From NCBI GenBank assembly GCA_035048485.1, contig CM068587.1:23227034-23291033 (forward strand): 64,000 nt of DNA, written 5' to 3'. Position numbers and translations under genes: made by a program. Source of the DNA: Pteria penguin. Taxonomy: Eukaryota; Mollusca; Bivalvia; Pterioida; Pteriidae. The notes beneath the pieces were generated by a model, which searched no databases, was not told the origin of the DNA, and saw only the letters and a list, made by a program, of their open reading frames with translations. Below, piece after piece: positions 10,101 through 25,100 of the stretch. Each line of letters begins with the position of its first letter. Within the stretch, counting starts at the first letter, position 1.

Positions 10101-13100
10101 GGTGAGATTGCACCATCTGTTCTAGCTTTAAAACTAATAGCTCTACGAACATCCTTTTTGTCTCCATCTGACTTTTTCATTTTAATGCTCTGGGAACGAC
10201 CAATCAGATTCTTCACTTGATTACTATCTAATCTGTCATCCCTGTCACAGTCAATGATCACATCATTTAGGCAAATGTTTATAGCATATTTCAATTAATA
10301 TTAGAATCAGAAATATTTTTAATGAATTTTCACGTAACAATACTAACACGTGAGAAAATACTTTCATACCGTTTTAAAATAAAAACAATTACATATTAAT
10401 CAGTCAAGACCACTGTATGTAATGATTAAAGTCATATATCTAACAAGCTGTGTTTGTGAAACACTAATGCCCCCCTCCCCCCGGCAGCACCAAAGTCCAA
10501 AAAGTTATTTTTAGCATGAAGGTCATTGTCAAGGTCAAAAGGTCATTGACCTTGGTGTCATTTGAAAGGGCTTCATTAGTTGAGTAGGCATGTAAAATAT
10601 GAAGTCTCTATCCCTCACATTTCAAAAGTTATAGCCCACAGTCCAAAACAAAAAATTCAGCATGAAGGTCATTGTTAAGATCAAAAGGTCATCGACCTTG
10701 GTGTCATTTGAAAGGTCTTCATTATTTGAGTATGCATGTCAAATATGAAGTCTCTATCCTCACGGTTCAAAAGTTATAGCCAAGGTTAAATCTGACAAAC
10801 AAAAAAATAGACAAACTGGCAGGACAAAAACAATTTGCAAAATGAAACACTCTTTCCATGAAAAGAAAAAAAAAAAGAAGTCATTCATTTAGTTATTATA
10901 CTTAAGATTCATTTAGTTATTATACTTAAGATTTGTTTAGTTATTTTACTGAGGATTCATTTATTTATCATACTTAAGATTCATTTAGTTATTTTACTTA
11001 AGATTCATTTAGTTATTATACTTGGATTCATTTAGTTATTATACTTAGATTCATTTAATTATTATACTTAAGATGTTATACTTATGATGCATTCAGTTAT
11101 CATACTTAAGATTCATTCAGTTATTATACTTAAGTTTCATTTAGTTATTATACTTATGATCTACTTCCCTCTGGAGGGATATTTTGTGTATATTTCTATA
11201 TTAAGATATTGATTCTGAATGAAATAAGAAAATCTTACTTATCACCATCACTGTCTGATGACTGGTCTTCTTTCTTCTGTCTTCTAAGTAATACTTCCCT
11301 TGCTTTTCTTTGTTCCTCATCTCTTTTCCTCTCCTAAAATAAACAAAGAATGTGTTGTGACATCTAGGCATTTCTTAGGAAAAAGATATTTTCACTGCTG
11401 GAAAATACAATATCATGTCAACCAAATACTTATGTCTACCATACAGTTAACTTCAGCCATACTGTTTACATAAAAAAAATAATTCATATCCATTAGTTTC
11501 TTTACTTTAAGCTTCTTTGTTCCAATTTTTAGCAAACTAAACTCCATTTATTGCAAGCAATAAATCTTGCATGGTTTCCCAAATCTAATTTTGTAGAAAT
11601 TGATAAAATATACCCTGCACATATTATGATCACAGTTTGGATCTCAAGATAAGTGAGTAGAATTTTGGTACATTTGAAGGGGAAATCTTACAAATGTAGA
11701 AACCTTACAATATTTCACTATTAATATGTTATATTCTTCAATCAATAAGCATTTAATCACGGTAATGTCAATATGTTTATCATTCAGATTTATGTTTCCG
11801 AATATATTTTAGGCAAAAAAAAAAGTCCATTAAAATTACAATAAGCAATCAGCTTAAAACATATTTTAATACGTATAACTCAAAACAAAAGTTTGATATT
11901 AAAAGATTCAAAACAAAAGTTTAATACCAGAGGATTCAAAGTATAGAAGTTTAATACATTTATTATCAAAAGGAACTTATTCACAGACTGCATTACACTT
12001 ACTTTATCTCTTTTGAAGCAAAACAAATCATACTCAGTGAGAAAGCAAACAACATTCTTTTTCAAAAGGAAAAAGGTGTAGATCTGAATAGTAAGTTTTT
12101 GTGCTATTTTCACTCTTTTAAGCTTCCTTAAAAAAAAAAAGAGAGAGAGAGAATATCATAATTACACCATAATCTACAAAAAAGAGTGGCTAAAGACATG
12201 GAGGATTCCAATCCCAAGTGTTATTGATTGACTAAAGGTAGGAAAGAATCACATGCAGTGTCTCAATGACCAGCTAAGCGCATGGAAGGAAACCATGCCA
12301 AGAAGTGGATTTCTACGGATTGTTATCACTATTGATTTCTTTGAAGGACAGACCAAAATTTCATCATAGGGACCTGAATTGACAATTCTACAAATCAATG
12401 TCATATGTATGACTTGTCAATGTATGTTTCTTAACAGGTTATAATTGATCAAAAAACTGTGAATGAGCTCCTTCTGTCATTCTGTATGTGTTCATGCTCC
12501 TTCTGTCATTCTGTATGTGTTCATGCAAAGTTCTTGTGACATAACATGTAAATTATGAATACTCTTACTTAAAAAACAGCATACATGTACTTAAATCATA
12601 CATTCTAAATGTAAATTTTTACAAAAGTAACCTTTTTACAAGATTCAGGGTTTTGTTTGTAAATAAAAAAAATATTTTTCTGAATATACTATAGACTGAT
12701 CTTTATCTATGCCAGGTCAAAAGTCAATTAAGATGTAGTTTTGAAACATTATGGTGCCTTAACCCCTATGATTAACTAAGCACAGAGACATTCCTAATAC
12801 TCTTAAAGTATTCCTGACTCTTCACTTAAAGACACACAGATAGAAACACACAAAATGTCTATAAACACAATACTCATTGTGTGTCATAATGCTTCATGTT
12901 CATTCAGTACTTAACTTTATATGGACACAGCACATGCCTAACTAGTATTTAATAATGCTGTTAAGTACACTTATGAACTACATGGCTAGAAATGATTTTC
13001 TTGCAGAAATAAAAGTTTCATGTTCATCATTGAAAAGAATACTATGTATTAATTACAATAAATACCATGTAATATGTTCATGTGTAATAACAAAATTTAT

Positions 13101-16100
13101 GTTTTTTTTAATGGGCACAAAAGTCTGAATCTAAGAACTCTACATACGTTTATCATACATGTCTATCTACATGAGCTTAGTGAAAGACAAAACTTCTGGT
13201 TAAAAATCTTCAATTCATCAGCATTTCCCCTTTCTATCTTGTTTAGGTAAAGCATAGGTTATTTGGTACACAAGACGCTGAAATCTACTCAAGCATATGA
13301 CAAAGATATTTCAATGTATGGTTCAACAAATCAAACATAGTACTGAGAAATCAAATAAAATCACATCTACATTGAACAAAAATCATTGATTACATTATCA
13401 ACTCAAAGCAACCATTTCTAAATGATCAATGATGTATCCCAGATGTATCAATCTTCTGAATATTTAAATGAATTAATTGTACAAAGAACTCTGAGAGGCA
13501 AACGCCTCCCCCCCCCTCTCCATCTATTACATTAATAAAAGCAACATAAATAATGCATAATACTTGCAGCTAGTTCCACAGTGGAATTCAAAGACTAAGG
13601 GATATTCACTTGTTCTTATTCACCTCCCATTTAAGCTATAGCCTTAACTCTTTTTTAAATAACATAGAAACAACAGAGTTCTTCCATATGCCATCAACAG
13701 ATTAGCCATTTAAACGAACCTAAGACACATCAAGATATCTCTTAACTCAAGTACTAAGAAGATAGAATACTTCAATATGCCACTGACAGTTTAACCATTT
13801 AAACAAACTTAAAATACACCAAGGAAGCCAATGGTTAATGAGCTAAGATTTTCTTAATACAGCTTTGCTCTTAAGTCAAGTATTAATAGGAAACCATTCT
13901 CTATAAAAGAGAAACTGTTGGCCTTCAGTTACCTAAGATTTTCTTAATACAGTATTACTTTTAACTCAAGTATTAATAGGAAACCAGGGCTGCAAAGTAT
14001 CGCTCGCCCACTCGCCAATGCGAGTAAAAAATCAATGTGGGCGACTAACATTTTGATCTCATTCGCCCACATGGCTTCCGGGTTGAATTATTCTTTCTGT
14101 TTGACCAAAGTTCACTTAAATCCAGATCGGTAAAAAGTTTGCTAAAACGAAACTCTGTCTTCATTATTTCAAACATTTAAATCACTTTGTTGACCTTGTT
14201 GACTCTGTTGTTAATGAAATTTACCTCATGTGGCGATATTTACAAGGAGTATCTAGGCCAGGTAAAAGGAAGGAAGAAGCAGACAGGGGTGAATACTTCA
14301 AGGATTATGGGGAAACAGTTTTTGAAAATTTTAAACAAATTGTTATTGAAAGAGAAATAATTGATGATTAAACTTGTTGAACGATTGAAATACTCTTCAT
14401 TTTATGTGGGCCCCTAGATTTTTTTTGTGGGCTCCTAAATTTTGAAATTCAGTAGCCCACATGGCCCCTAGAAAATTTTGCCAAGTTGCAGCCCTGGAAA
14501 ACATTCTCAATAAAAGAGAAACTTTGCTTTGAGTTACCTAAGATTTTCTTAATACAGTATTAATTTTAACTCAAGTATTAATAGAAAACCATTTTCTTTA
14601 TCAGAGAAACTGTTTGCTTTGAGTTACCTAAGGAAGACAAGCAGCAAGTCAACGCAAGAATGGTCAACCTAAAATCAAGCGAGAAGCCACAAAAACATCT
14701 GGTTCTAGCAAACATGTGGAAGTCATTTAATATACAAGAAATTTATTTAAAAAGTGAAATTTAAAAGAGATTTATACACGAATCACAGTTGATGTTAGCT
14801 ATTCAATAGATTTACCAGGAAATCTTAACTGAATTACAATTTAAAGAGATCTGCTCTTCAATAGAATATGGCTCAGACAACCATTCAATATTTTTTACAC
14901 CTTCCACATGCTTACTTGGTAACGTTACAAAGGTGACATTTTAGTACAAATACAAAGCTTAGAAACCCAAACATACATCTCGGTCAGTCTGCAAGAGAAA
15001 CAGGAGGGCATTATAAATATATACATATCTTCCATATATGTACATCTTGTTAGTAAATTTATGGACCTAACTCAAGAGATTCTCAAGACAAGAATTTGTA
15101 TGAAAAGGAATGTATAATTCTAAATTATCTTTTTCCATTCAATTTTCTTTTATAAATAATCTTATCAATATTTAACATATTTTTTTCATAACACTGAAAG
15201 ATGAAAGTCTTGCGATGCAAAAAAGGTACTATAATCTCATTACTGGTAGATGACTTAATTAAATGATGGCTATCAGTAGTTGTTGCTTATGGCTCTTTAA
15301 AAGATGATATAAAGTCTTTTTTAAATTTAACCCCTACAAAATCAATCAAAGTAAGTATTCTCTTAAGTACCCTGATATTGCAAATTATAGCTCTCATGGA
15401 AATTTTTTTCTACATAAAATTTCAGTCTCTGAATGTTGCAAGCCAATATTGCAAGAAAACCTTAATAGAATTAATTTCCTCTTAAAAAAACTTGAATCAT
15501 AAATCTTTTTTACTTATTTATTTGCAGAAATTATTTCCCCTATGCAGTCAAGGGCAACATATATGTCTTCCTTCTAAGAATCAAACATACAATGTTTGAT
15601 AAAAAGAAATTAAGATAATGTTTAGAAAATGTTGGAGACAAAATCTCATTGAAGTCCTATTTCACCCTGACAGGGGTTATCCCATCCCATTTTCCTACAT
15701 AGAGAGTTTCCTCAAGTGTGCTAAATTCCAACACCACAAGATATCTGGTTAACCATTTAATATAATTAGATAGTGTATGAAATTAGCAAGTTTTCTATAC
15801 AAACATAGAGAAGAAAGACACAAAATGGCATTAGATATGTGACTTTAACAAATACTTCAAAATCACACACTCAAGATCCTGCACTTCCTTATGAATATAT
15901 GTTGTACCTTTGACAAGGTACTAAAAAGTGAATGTTATATTATGTGCCAAGTATATTCTTCAATATCAATTATCTTGATTAATAAGGAGCACCAATGTTA
16001 CCTGAAAGAGGTATGAATTGTAATTACCCGCATTTTCTACTGATTGAGAATGGAAGGCATAGCAACTCATAGACAGAAACACAAGTTTAAAGATCAAGGA

Positions 16101-19100
16101 AAGATGGTCTCTATTACACATGTCACCTGTGCATAAAGCATGTCTAATCTCTAATCTACATTGCCATGGGATTCAACAAGCAAACAAACTTCAAATACAT
16201 ACATAAATTATTCTCTGTAAAGCTTTATCAATATTAAAATGCAGCATTACTTCAACAGGTGAAGGGTCGAAAAGGGTCAAGCAACTAGGATAGAATCAAA
16301 AGGTCAAGCTGTGGGAGGATTTAGGTGTGAAATTAAATAAAGCTACTTATATGCAAAAGTTTGCATATATATTAAGATTGAATAGGAGCTCTAAAATACT
16401 GTTTTGCCAAATTGGTCCTATTCCTTAGACGTTATAAAGGCAAAGTACATCTAATACACATGACAAAATCTATTAAGTCCTTTAAATAATCCCTATACAT
16501 AAATACATCTATCTATATGTATTTGTATATTTACATATATCAATACGGAAAAGTCTTCGCGAGTCTTTGAGTGAACTTTGATCCAAACAATTTCATCAAC
16601 ACTTGCAAATGTCAAGGGAATCCTAAAATACATGTACAAAGAACCTCTGTAGTCTATGAGATTACGTGGTCTATGGTAACCATGGAGATACCATACCTCT
16701 AATATTCTCTCTTGTTCTCGACGTTTGATGTCTTCTAATCTCTCCATCTCTTTACGTGCATTCTCTGTAGCAATTTGTTGCTGTTTCTGGTCCATTAGTG
16801 ACTGCTCCAGCTGTAATAGAAAGAAATCAAATCTACCATGACATCGTTATAATTTATCTATTTTTTGCTTAGTTTCATAAGGAAATATGTAAGCAAAAGT
16901 GCACTATGTCAAAATATTATGGGTACAGAATGACAAAATAATGTGTGGATGATAATATACAAAAGCAAGATAAAACTTCCAATTCTTGTCATGTTAACAG
17001 TAAGAAATTATCGTCAACATTTTAATACAATGTAAAAGTAGTACATGTAATAAGCTTTGTAGTGACAGTGTCAAATGTCATGCTGCAAGTAAGTTTCCAA
17101 ACCTCAAACTGCAAGCACATTGTCAGATGTCAAATGTCAAGCTACAGGTATATTCCCAAATGTCAAACTGCAAGTACACTGCCAAATATCAAATGACAGG
17201 TACCAGTATGCTCCCAGATGTTAAATTTATATTCAGTTTACATAAAATTAATAAACATATACCTAATATATAGCTTGAACACTTCTCAGATCAAATTGTG
17301 AAGGGGATTGAGAAAATACTGGGATCAATTTTGATGAAACTTGTATTTTGAAAACGGAAACAGAGTGTTCAATGGAACACATGTATTGCCTACTATTCAT
17401 TTTTCTAGTGTGATTCTTTCCAGACAGACAGATGGCAGACAAAGCTTCATAAGTGAAACAAAAATAACTTGTAGCTTAAATGCTAATCTGATTAAAACCA
17501 TATCTTTATTCTGCTTCTCTATTTGTCTCATTGCGGATAAAGATCTGGCAAAACTCCGTAAGGGGTCATGTTCTGGTGAACTCTGATTTTCAGCCAATTA
17601 GTGGATCGGCTACAAATTCCTAGGAATGAAATTAACATCCACAGCGTGCGTGACCCATAAGGTAGATTTTGAACAGTGTTTGTGACATATTGCGTCACTA
17701 TCACGTGCCTAACCGAATCATTGATTAGCTATGGGAAATAACGGTTTCGCAGACTGAAACGTCATCAAAGTTCACCAGAACATGATCCCTTGCAGAGTTT
17801 TGCCAGATCTTTATCCGCAATGGGACAAATAGAGAAACAGAATAAAGATATGGTTTTAATCAGATCGTTAAAATGCATACATATAATATCCTGATTAAAT
17901 AAATGAATCTATCACAGAGAATTGCATAACAAACAATTTTATACAATGCAAGGTATTATATAAAATATACTTAGAAATTTCCCTCAGGAAAACCGTTGTA
18001 CGAATAAATGACACTCTATTCACAAATTTTCAGCCAATCAGTCTTTAGCAAGGGCAAAGTTAATTTCTTATTAGCTTTGTTCACATGGGTTTTACATAGC
18101 TTAGATTTTAACATTGTTAATTTCACTTGATACAGGCTAAGCAGCCAAAAATTTGTTAAAAAGGTGTCATTTATTTATTATACATACACAAAAAGATACA
18201 CGGCAAGAATAAACTACAAAAACTAAGTATGTATATAATAGTGACTGAATAGTAGATGTAAAGCTAAATTTCTGTGTTTTACTGTGGAGACTTTTTGAAT
18301 AATAACTGAATAATTCAATGGGAGAATTAAGAGTATGGGTATTATCACCATATAGTAAGTTTTCAAGTCAGTTATTAAGCAACTATAATTGATCTTGGAC
18401 TCATAATCAAAAATCACTTTCATTTCAATTAAATAGAGGAATTGAACAAACAATGAAAAATAAGGGATGAGAAACACAATTATCTTGTCTGCAAGATGTA
18501 CTTAAACATCATTGTGGCTTTATCCTATATACAAAAATTCAATACAATAACTGTATGATGTCTTATTCACCTCAAGCTTATGAGAACCTCTTAAAACAAA
18601 AATGAAAGATACAGCCTCATAAACATTGAAAAAAGGAACAATTTATCATAAATATATGCAGAAGATCAACTGAATATGCCTGCATGAAAAGTGTAGTATA
18701 GCTGAAAATAACAGAAATAAGAGTGGCAGTAAGACATAGTTAAGATTAAACTTTTATATCATAATGAGAGATAATGTTATAGAGACATACTAAGGCCTGC
18801 CATAGAAATAATATATTGACACGCCATAGTCCATGACAACATGCAGAATATGGTCTTGAAGATTTCTGAATCAAAGAAAGCATGCATTATTAAATAATTA
18901 CCACATCAAAACTCTCCTAAAGTAATTAAATTAGTAAATTACATCATTAGTGAAACTTAGAATGATTAGATTAGTAAACAGCATCATTAGTAAATCCAGA
19001 AGTGATTAAATTAGCATTTTATGTACACTTTAAAATTCTCAGAGTAGCTAAGGCAAACATATCAGGAATATATCTTCTTGTGAGCAAATTAGTAGATGAT

Positions 19101-22100
19101 GTTTTCAATGTTCTAGAGTGATCAAATTGGCAAATTATGTTATTAGTAAATCCTAAAGAGATTACACTACTAAAATGATGAGTAAATATAATCACAAGAA
19201 TTACTAGATCAGTAAACAATATCGTATGTGCACCAAAAAGTGATGAAATTTCAAATCACTGAAATTAATGAGATTTTATTACAACTTGAAGTGATCAAAT
19301 CAGCAAAAATGTCTTATGTGCAGTATTATAATGTTTGTCTGCTCTCAATCTACCATACTTGGTTGTGGTTACTGTCTATCATGGCTGACTATATCTCATA
19401 CAGTCTAAGAACACAGATCTAGAGATACTAGATAATGTCTAATACTATCTACCATAATTCATTCTGGTACCTTTCCACTGTCTAGCATAACTTATTTTGA
19501 CAACCTTTTATCATAATATGAACTCAAAGTCTCCTTCCACTTACCAGAGTTCTTCGACAGATTCCTTTAAATTTCTCAGACTGAGCATCAACAGTTTTTT
19601 CAAAGTCATCCTGTCGCCGTAGTAACTCTTCCACGGCCTGGATATTATCTCCGCACTGCTGTTCTTTGAGAGTCGGTTCTCGTATACTCATCCAGGCTTC
19701 AAGTTGTTCCATCTCATGTTTCAATTGCTGTTTCAGACAAATACATATCATTATCTCCATACAACAATGAACACCATAAACAACCAATCTATCCAAATAT
19801 ACAGTATAATTGAAATCTTAATATGCATTTATATTTCATTACAAAATACACTGATTACAGATTTAATCCTGTTTTTGCTGAGGTTATAGGTGGGTAAGTC
19901 TCCTCCTGTATGGTTCTTCATTTAGAGTAATTGAAGTATCAGTGAAATGTATCCTGGTCAAACACCATACAAGTAAGTACCTTAAATACTGTGTGAATCT
20001 CATCAGAACTTTGAATTGGAATGTTACTTTTCATTATTTTTCCAAAAAATTTTATTCATAGGTCCAAGTACGCTCCAGACATTGACTGGCTCATTGGTAT
20101 ATTAAAACCATTGCCAATTAGGCCAAAACTTGGACATTCATGAAAATGTTTGAAGGTCATATAAGCAGATTTGCAGACCTCATATCATAAATAAAATCTG
20201 CTGTTACAGCTTTGGTTGGCTGGTGATAATCCTCATAAATGCTACAATTTTTTAAACTATATAATTCCTACAATTCAGATACTACATGTTTATCTACATC
20301 ATGTCTCAGATATTGCTTACATGAACACCATCTTTAACCATTTATCTATTGATTGATTTATTTTTGTTTAACGTCACACCAAGAATATTTCATGTATATG
20401 GTGACGGCATCTGCCTGATGTGGGGCATACAAATTTTGACCTTTGCAACGGACCCACCCAAAGCAGTGTGGGATCTTTAACGTGCCATGCATACCAGGAT
20501 ACGGGGCCTCGGTTTTTACTGTCTCATCCGAAAGACACCTGACAGACAAGACAGAGTGGGACTCGAATCCCGGCCTGCCAATCAGGAGTCCAGCACGATA
20601 CCACTAGGCTACGCCGGCTTAACCATTCATCTAAGCATCAGGATACTGATCATTCACAGACTCAAACCTATGACTCTCTGGTTCAAGGACGAACACCCAC
20701 CTGACAAAGCAATTAATTATAGCTCCTGGCCTTTAAGAAATTTCTATCAAGTTTACCTGAGCCTCCAAGTTTTGATCACACAGATTTTTATATTGTTCAA
20801 AAGTGTTCAAGAGAGCATCCCAAGCTGATTTCAAGTCAGACACTTTTTCCTGAATCTGAAAGAAAGATATTTCAGTTCACTTTTGATTCCTGTTAAGTAC
20901 AAATGACAAAGACAGCAGTGTTAGAACAAACTCAAATTCTGTAAAAGACATGATGACAGAGATTGATTATTAATTGTGTCTAATTTACTTTCCCTCAATA
21001 GATATGCTGTGTCTACATTTACCTTGACTTTCAGTGTCGTTAATTATCTTTTAGAATGTAGTTAAATCTTGTGCAAGTAAATCACACTGCCCTTAGAATA
21101 ACCTACCTCTTCTGATAAGAAATGGCCATCTTCTATCATGATTTGGCCACGCTGCAAAAATTTATTGACGGCATCTTCATGGCTGTCTATTTCCGCTTTA
21201 TGTTCTTTATACCTGGTAATCATGGCTTCCGCTCCTGGTAAATCTCTGGCTAGTTCTTCGGCCATGATAATGGCAATCATCTCACTTATCCAAGCCCTGT
21301 ACAGATGCATAGTTTTGTTTGGTTACTTGACAATATAACATTATTCTAATACTTTTAAAATCTGACCCTTAACTTACATGTACCATAACAAAGCCACACA
21401 ATAACTTTTAGTATCTACAGATATAACACAAAAAAGTGGAAAACTTATGTGTAATAAAAAGACCAATAGACAGACAATCAGATAGATGTTTAGTCCCTTT
21501 CAGCTAGCCAGTATGGGACTATTTATGCAATTATTGCATGCAACCTCGCTAATTAACTATGCAATTTTACAATCAATCATCAGTATAGAATAAAGATTTA
21601 ATCTATTTCAGTACTTCACTGAAAAAAATGAAAAAAAAATTTACAATATATGCATCCTATAGTCATCTATATTTTTTTTCTATTTCTTGTGAATTTTCTA
21701 AGCTATGCTTCATTAGTCCCTTAGTGTAATCTTACGTAAGCTCTCTATAATCATTGAAGTAGAGTTGTAGTTGATCTGCTTGTTTAAGCTTCTCCTTCCT
21801 TTGGGCTGACTTTTCTACCAAGTTATTCCAGGACTGCACCATCTCTTCATGCTTGGCTGCAATGTGTTCTTGGGCATCAGGGAAAAGACCGATTAATCGT
21901 TCAGCATCTTTTGTAATAGCCTCAACCTGGTACAACAAATACATAACAATTCATTTTATGAACAGAAATATTAGAAAAAATCAACATAGTAAGAGATAAT
22001 GAAAGTCACAACATCGTTTCATTCACTGCTACTGTTCTTAACCTTGATCTCCTCTATTTACTAGTTCACTTCAATTCTACTATGTGTCTTCCTTACTTAC

Positions 22101-25100
22101 CAATTACTTAATTTAGAGCCAAACCTAAAGACCATACACCAAACATTTGCAAGGACCTTGTGAGGTTCAAACCTATAGTCCATTTCAATAAGGCGAGTTG
22201 TCTGCCCCTGATAAGAACTCTCTCACTGTCTCCATTTCATGGTGAGTTATAATAGGATGACTACTACTTCAATGGCCATATCTCATCATGGTCAATTGAC
22301 CAAACACATGAGGAAAGTAAATTTTGAATTAATAGTCAATGTACAACTTTTACACCACTCTCCCTCAAACTACCTTAATAAACAAGGGCGGATAATTCAC
22401 TTCACTAAAATGGCCTGTAAACTTCCAACTTATAGTAAACTTTGAAACTCACTGAGTTGGGTTGAAAAATAGTGGTTAATTTTTGTTCCCCAATGGATTA
22501 TTACAGTAATCAATGATTTACTTCTTTAACAGAGTAAATTTTTGTTTCCAACATTGGCGTTCATAATAATTTATGAAAACATAAAACATTTTAACACTAG
22601 CAGGTAAAATATCTATGAAATATCGAAACATTCAGTAAGTACTTATGAAGCATTCTTTTTCCTCCTCAATCATCTACTTGACCCTTATGCCACAGACTTA
22701 CTCATTGAGGGTAATCAGGATTTAATGCTTCTTTTCATTCACACCCCTTCGATCATGTTTCCCTTACCTGTTCACTAATGGCTGCCAGGTCTCTCTCCAA
22801 TGCTTCATGCTTACTGAGTAGAGCTCGTACACTTTCCAAGTCATGGCCAAAGTCCTCAGCACTGACCACTCCATCTTTCTCTTGTATCCATTCTAGTGTG
22901 TCGTCTGCATCTCTTCCATACATGTGAACTTGTTTGGCACCTGATAAAGCCTGTAAACAACACACCAAATATAGAGTTAGTATTTTGTATAAAGAATATT
23001 CAAAACCTTCGATTTTCCTTTTAAACTTTAGTCCCATTTCATCATCATTCACCACTAATTATTACTTGAAGCTTTTCTGGAATATATAACCCTCATATAC
23101 AAGTCAAGTACTTCAGGATCTATACATTGTATGTTTATTCGTAAATAAAGATATCAGCTACACCTTTCTAAGTCAGATGTCAGTTCAGTCTTCTCTTACC
23201 TCATGCCGTGACTTCGCAACATCTTTCAGTTCTCCCCACATCTGTTCTACTTCATCAGAACGTTTCTTGATGGCTTCCGATTCAAAATGGTTGGCTTCTA
23301 TCATTATAACTGCCATACCAGTTACTCTGGTGATACGTTCTTCACTGCTGTTCATCTCATGAAGGAAATCTTCAAATTTCTGTTGCAAGACCTGACAAAA
23401 ATTGCCCTTCGTGTTAAAGTTGGAAGAAACTGAATGCTTATACTGTTTAATGTGAATACCATTCAAGTATATTGATGGCTCTGAAACTCTACATAACATA
23501 AACGGCTTTTGAACAGCGTATTGTGGTGAAAAGTGCTTCTTAGGAATCCTTTTGTGAAATATGCTACCAACAATGTGAACTAAATTATTCAACATGGAAG
23601 AAATTTCACATTGAAAGGTCTATCCAAGATATCACCTCTAATGACAATGCCTTACTATAATGTAATCTTTTACAAAATCCCAATTGTACAAGTAAAAATC
23701 TCAGTTATACAAAAACTATGAACCACAAATGCGAAATTCACTTTTTCCAAAACTGTACAAGTAAATGTTTTGTGACACAACTTACAGAGTAATTCTAAGT
23801 AGCATGCTTACTTCAACATGTTCTAAATCTTGTCCATAATCCTCTGATGATGCAATAGTAACTTTGTCAGAGATCCATTCTGATACTTCATCTGCCTCAC
23901 GATAAAATTCGAACATCTTTTTAGTATCATTAAGCTTCGCTCGCCTCTGACAGGCAGCATCTTGTAACTCCCTATATTTATTTTCTACAGCTGCTTGTTG
24001 TTTTTTGATATTTTCCGTGTCATAATGTTCTTTATTGACTAGAGTCCTGCTTAAAGCTGCTAGCTCACCAATGTTACTACTGAAGTTCTCAATATCTCTC
24101 TCCAATGCATCAAGTTTCTTGAGGTAAATATAAACTGTGTCTTTGTCCTTGCCAAAGTCAGGACTGGCTAGTATAGGCACCTTCTCTTCCATCCATGTTT
24201 CTGCTTCAGCTATCTCAGTGTAGAACTAAATCACATATTAATTATTAATACATCATTATGGGACAAATAATGTATTCACTTCACAATGTAAATACAAAAT
24301 ACTACACCACAGTTCAGTATTTTGAGATATATTTCAGGATTACATTGTAACCTTCCTTTTGTGATTATTGCAAGGCTTGCAGTCCCTTTCTACAAGACAG
24401 TGCATGTTTGTATTCTACTTTCTTTTAAAATACATGTAGCCTGCCTATTGTATGTCAGATGACATTTAAATCAACATTTTTATGTCAGAATAACCTTTAT
24501 ATTGTGTTTTACTGAGGGTTTAAGTTTCATATTATTACAAGTATGACCTACTTTTTGAGCCTCCAGTGAAGCTTGCAGTTTCACTTTTCTCTCTGTCGCT
24601 TGCTCCTTTAGATGATGAAGTTCTGTATGGAGTTTATCTAGCTTTTGTTTAATATCATCACTTGCAAAGTGTTTAGCTTTTATCATTCGTTCAGCACCCG
24701 TCGACACAGTGTCAATCAGAGGCTCATGAGCTATGATCTCTGACTCTAAAGCCTATAACAACAAACAAAAAAACACTAAAGATAGTATGACTATACTGCA
24801 AAGCTACATGAATATATAAAGAAAATGAAAGCTGAAATACTTTGATAGCAAATGTAGGGTATGCTTCTATTACTGTAGTTTGTAAAACTTTAAACTTCAA
24901 TTTCAATCAATGTTTATACTTTTTTTGGATTCGATAGAAATCAAACATAAATATTAGAAAGGATGTTAATTATATTGCTTTCATTAGGTCACGAATCTCA
25001 TTTGTATTTCATCACAGGAACTGTCTTAATGTTTTCAGAATGTGTCTAAATACCAACATACACATCCCCTTTTTATCAATCAAGTTCAATAAATCAGCTA

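Larger units (their letters stand above)
10242..11238 (-). other. intron w64-w65 (1.0 kb)
   Basis: Almost entirely repeats: a 146-bp tandem dimer at about 10498-10790 with 'agcatgaaggtcattg' at 10513 and 10659, and a 24-bp minisatellite at 10883-11160. Confidence 0.65.
13840..14640. repeat. tandem array of about 90-bp units, interrupted by a TIR element
   Basis: Units share 'cctaagattttcttaataca', 'ctcaagtattaatag.aaacc' and 'aa.agagaaact.t...tt.agtta'. Starts are at about 13840, 13931 and 14537. The second unit is broken by the insertion at 13985-14496 and resumes at about 14497. Confidence 0.7.
11334..16696 (-). other. intron w63-w64 (5.4 kb)
   Basis: The longest intron. It contains a 29-bp direct duplication at 12467-12524, a family of about 90-bp tandem units around 13840-14640, and a 512-bp TIR insertion in that array (13985-14496). 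The rest (11334-12460, 12530-13830, 14650-16696) is AT-rich with no gene or repeat that I can recognise. Confidence 0.6.
16811..19544 (-). other. intron w62-w63 (2.7 kb)
   Basis: Holds loosely repeated 'aatgtcaaactgcaagta' units at about 17060-17230, a 94-bp inverted repeat at 17488-17863, and degenerate 'attaaattagtaaattacatcattagt' repeats at about 18895-19300. No gene seen. Confidence 0.6.
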
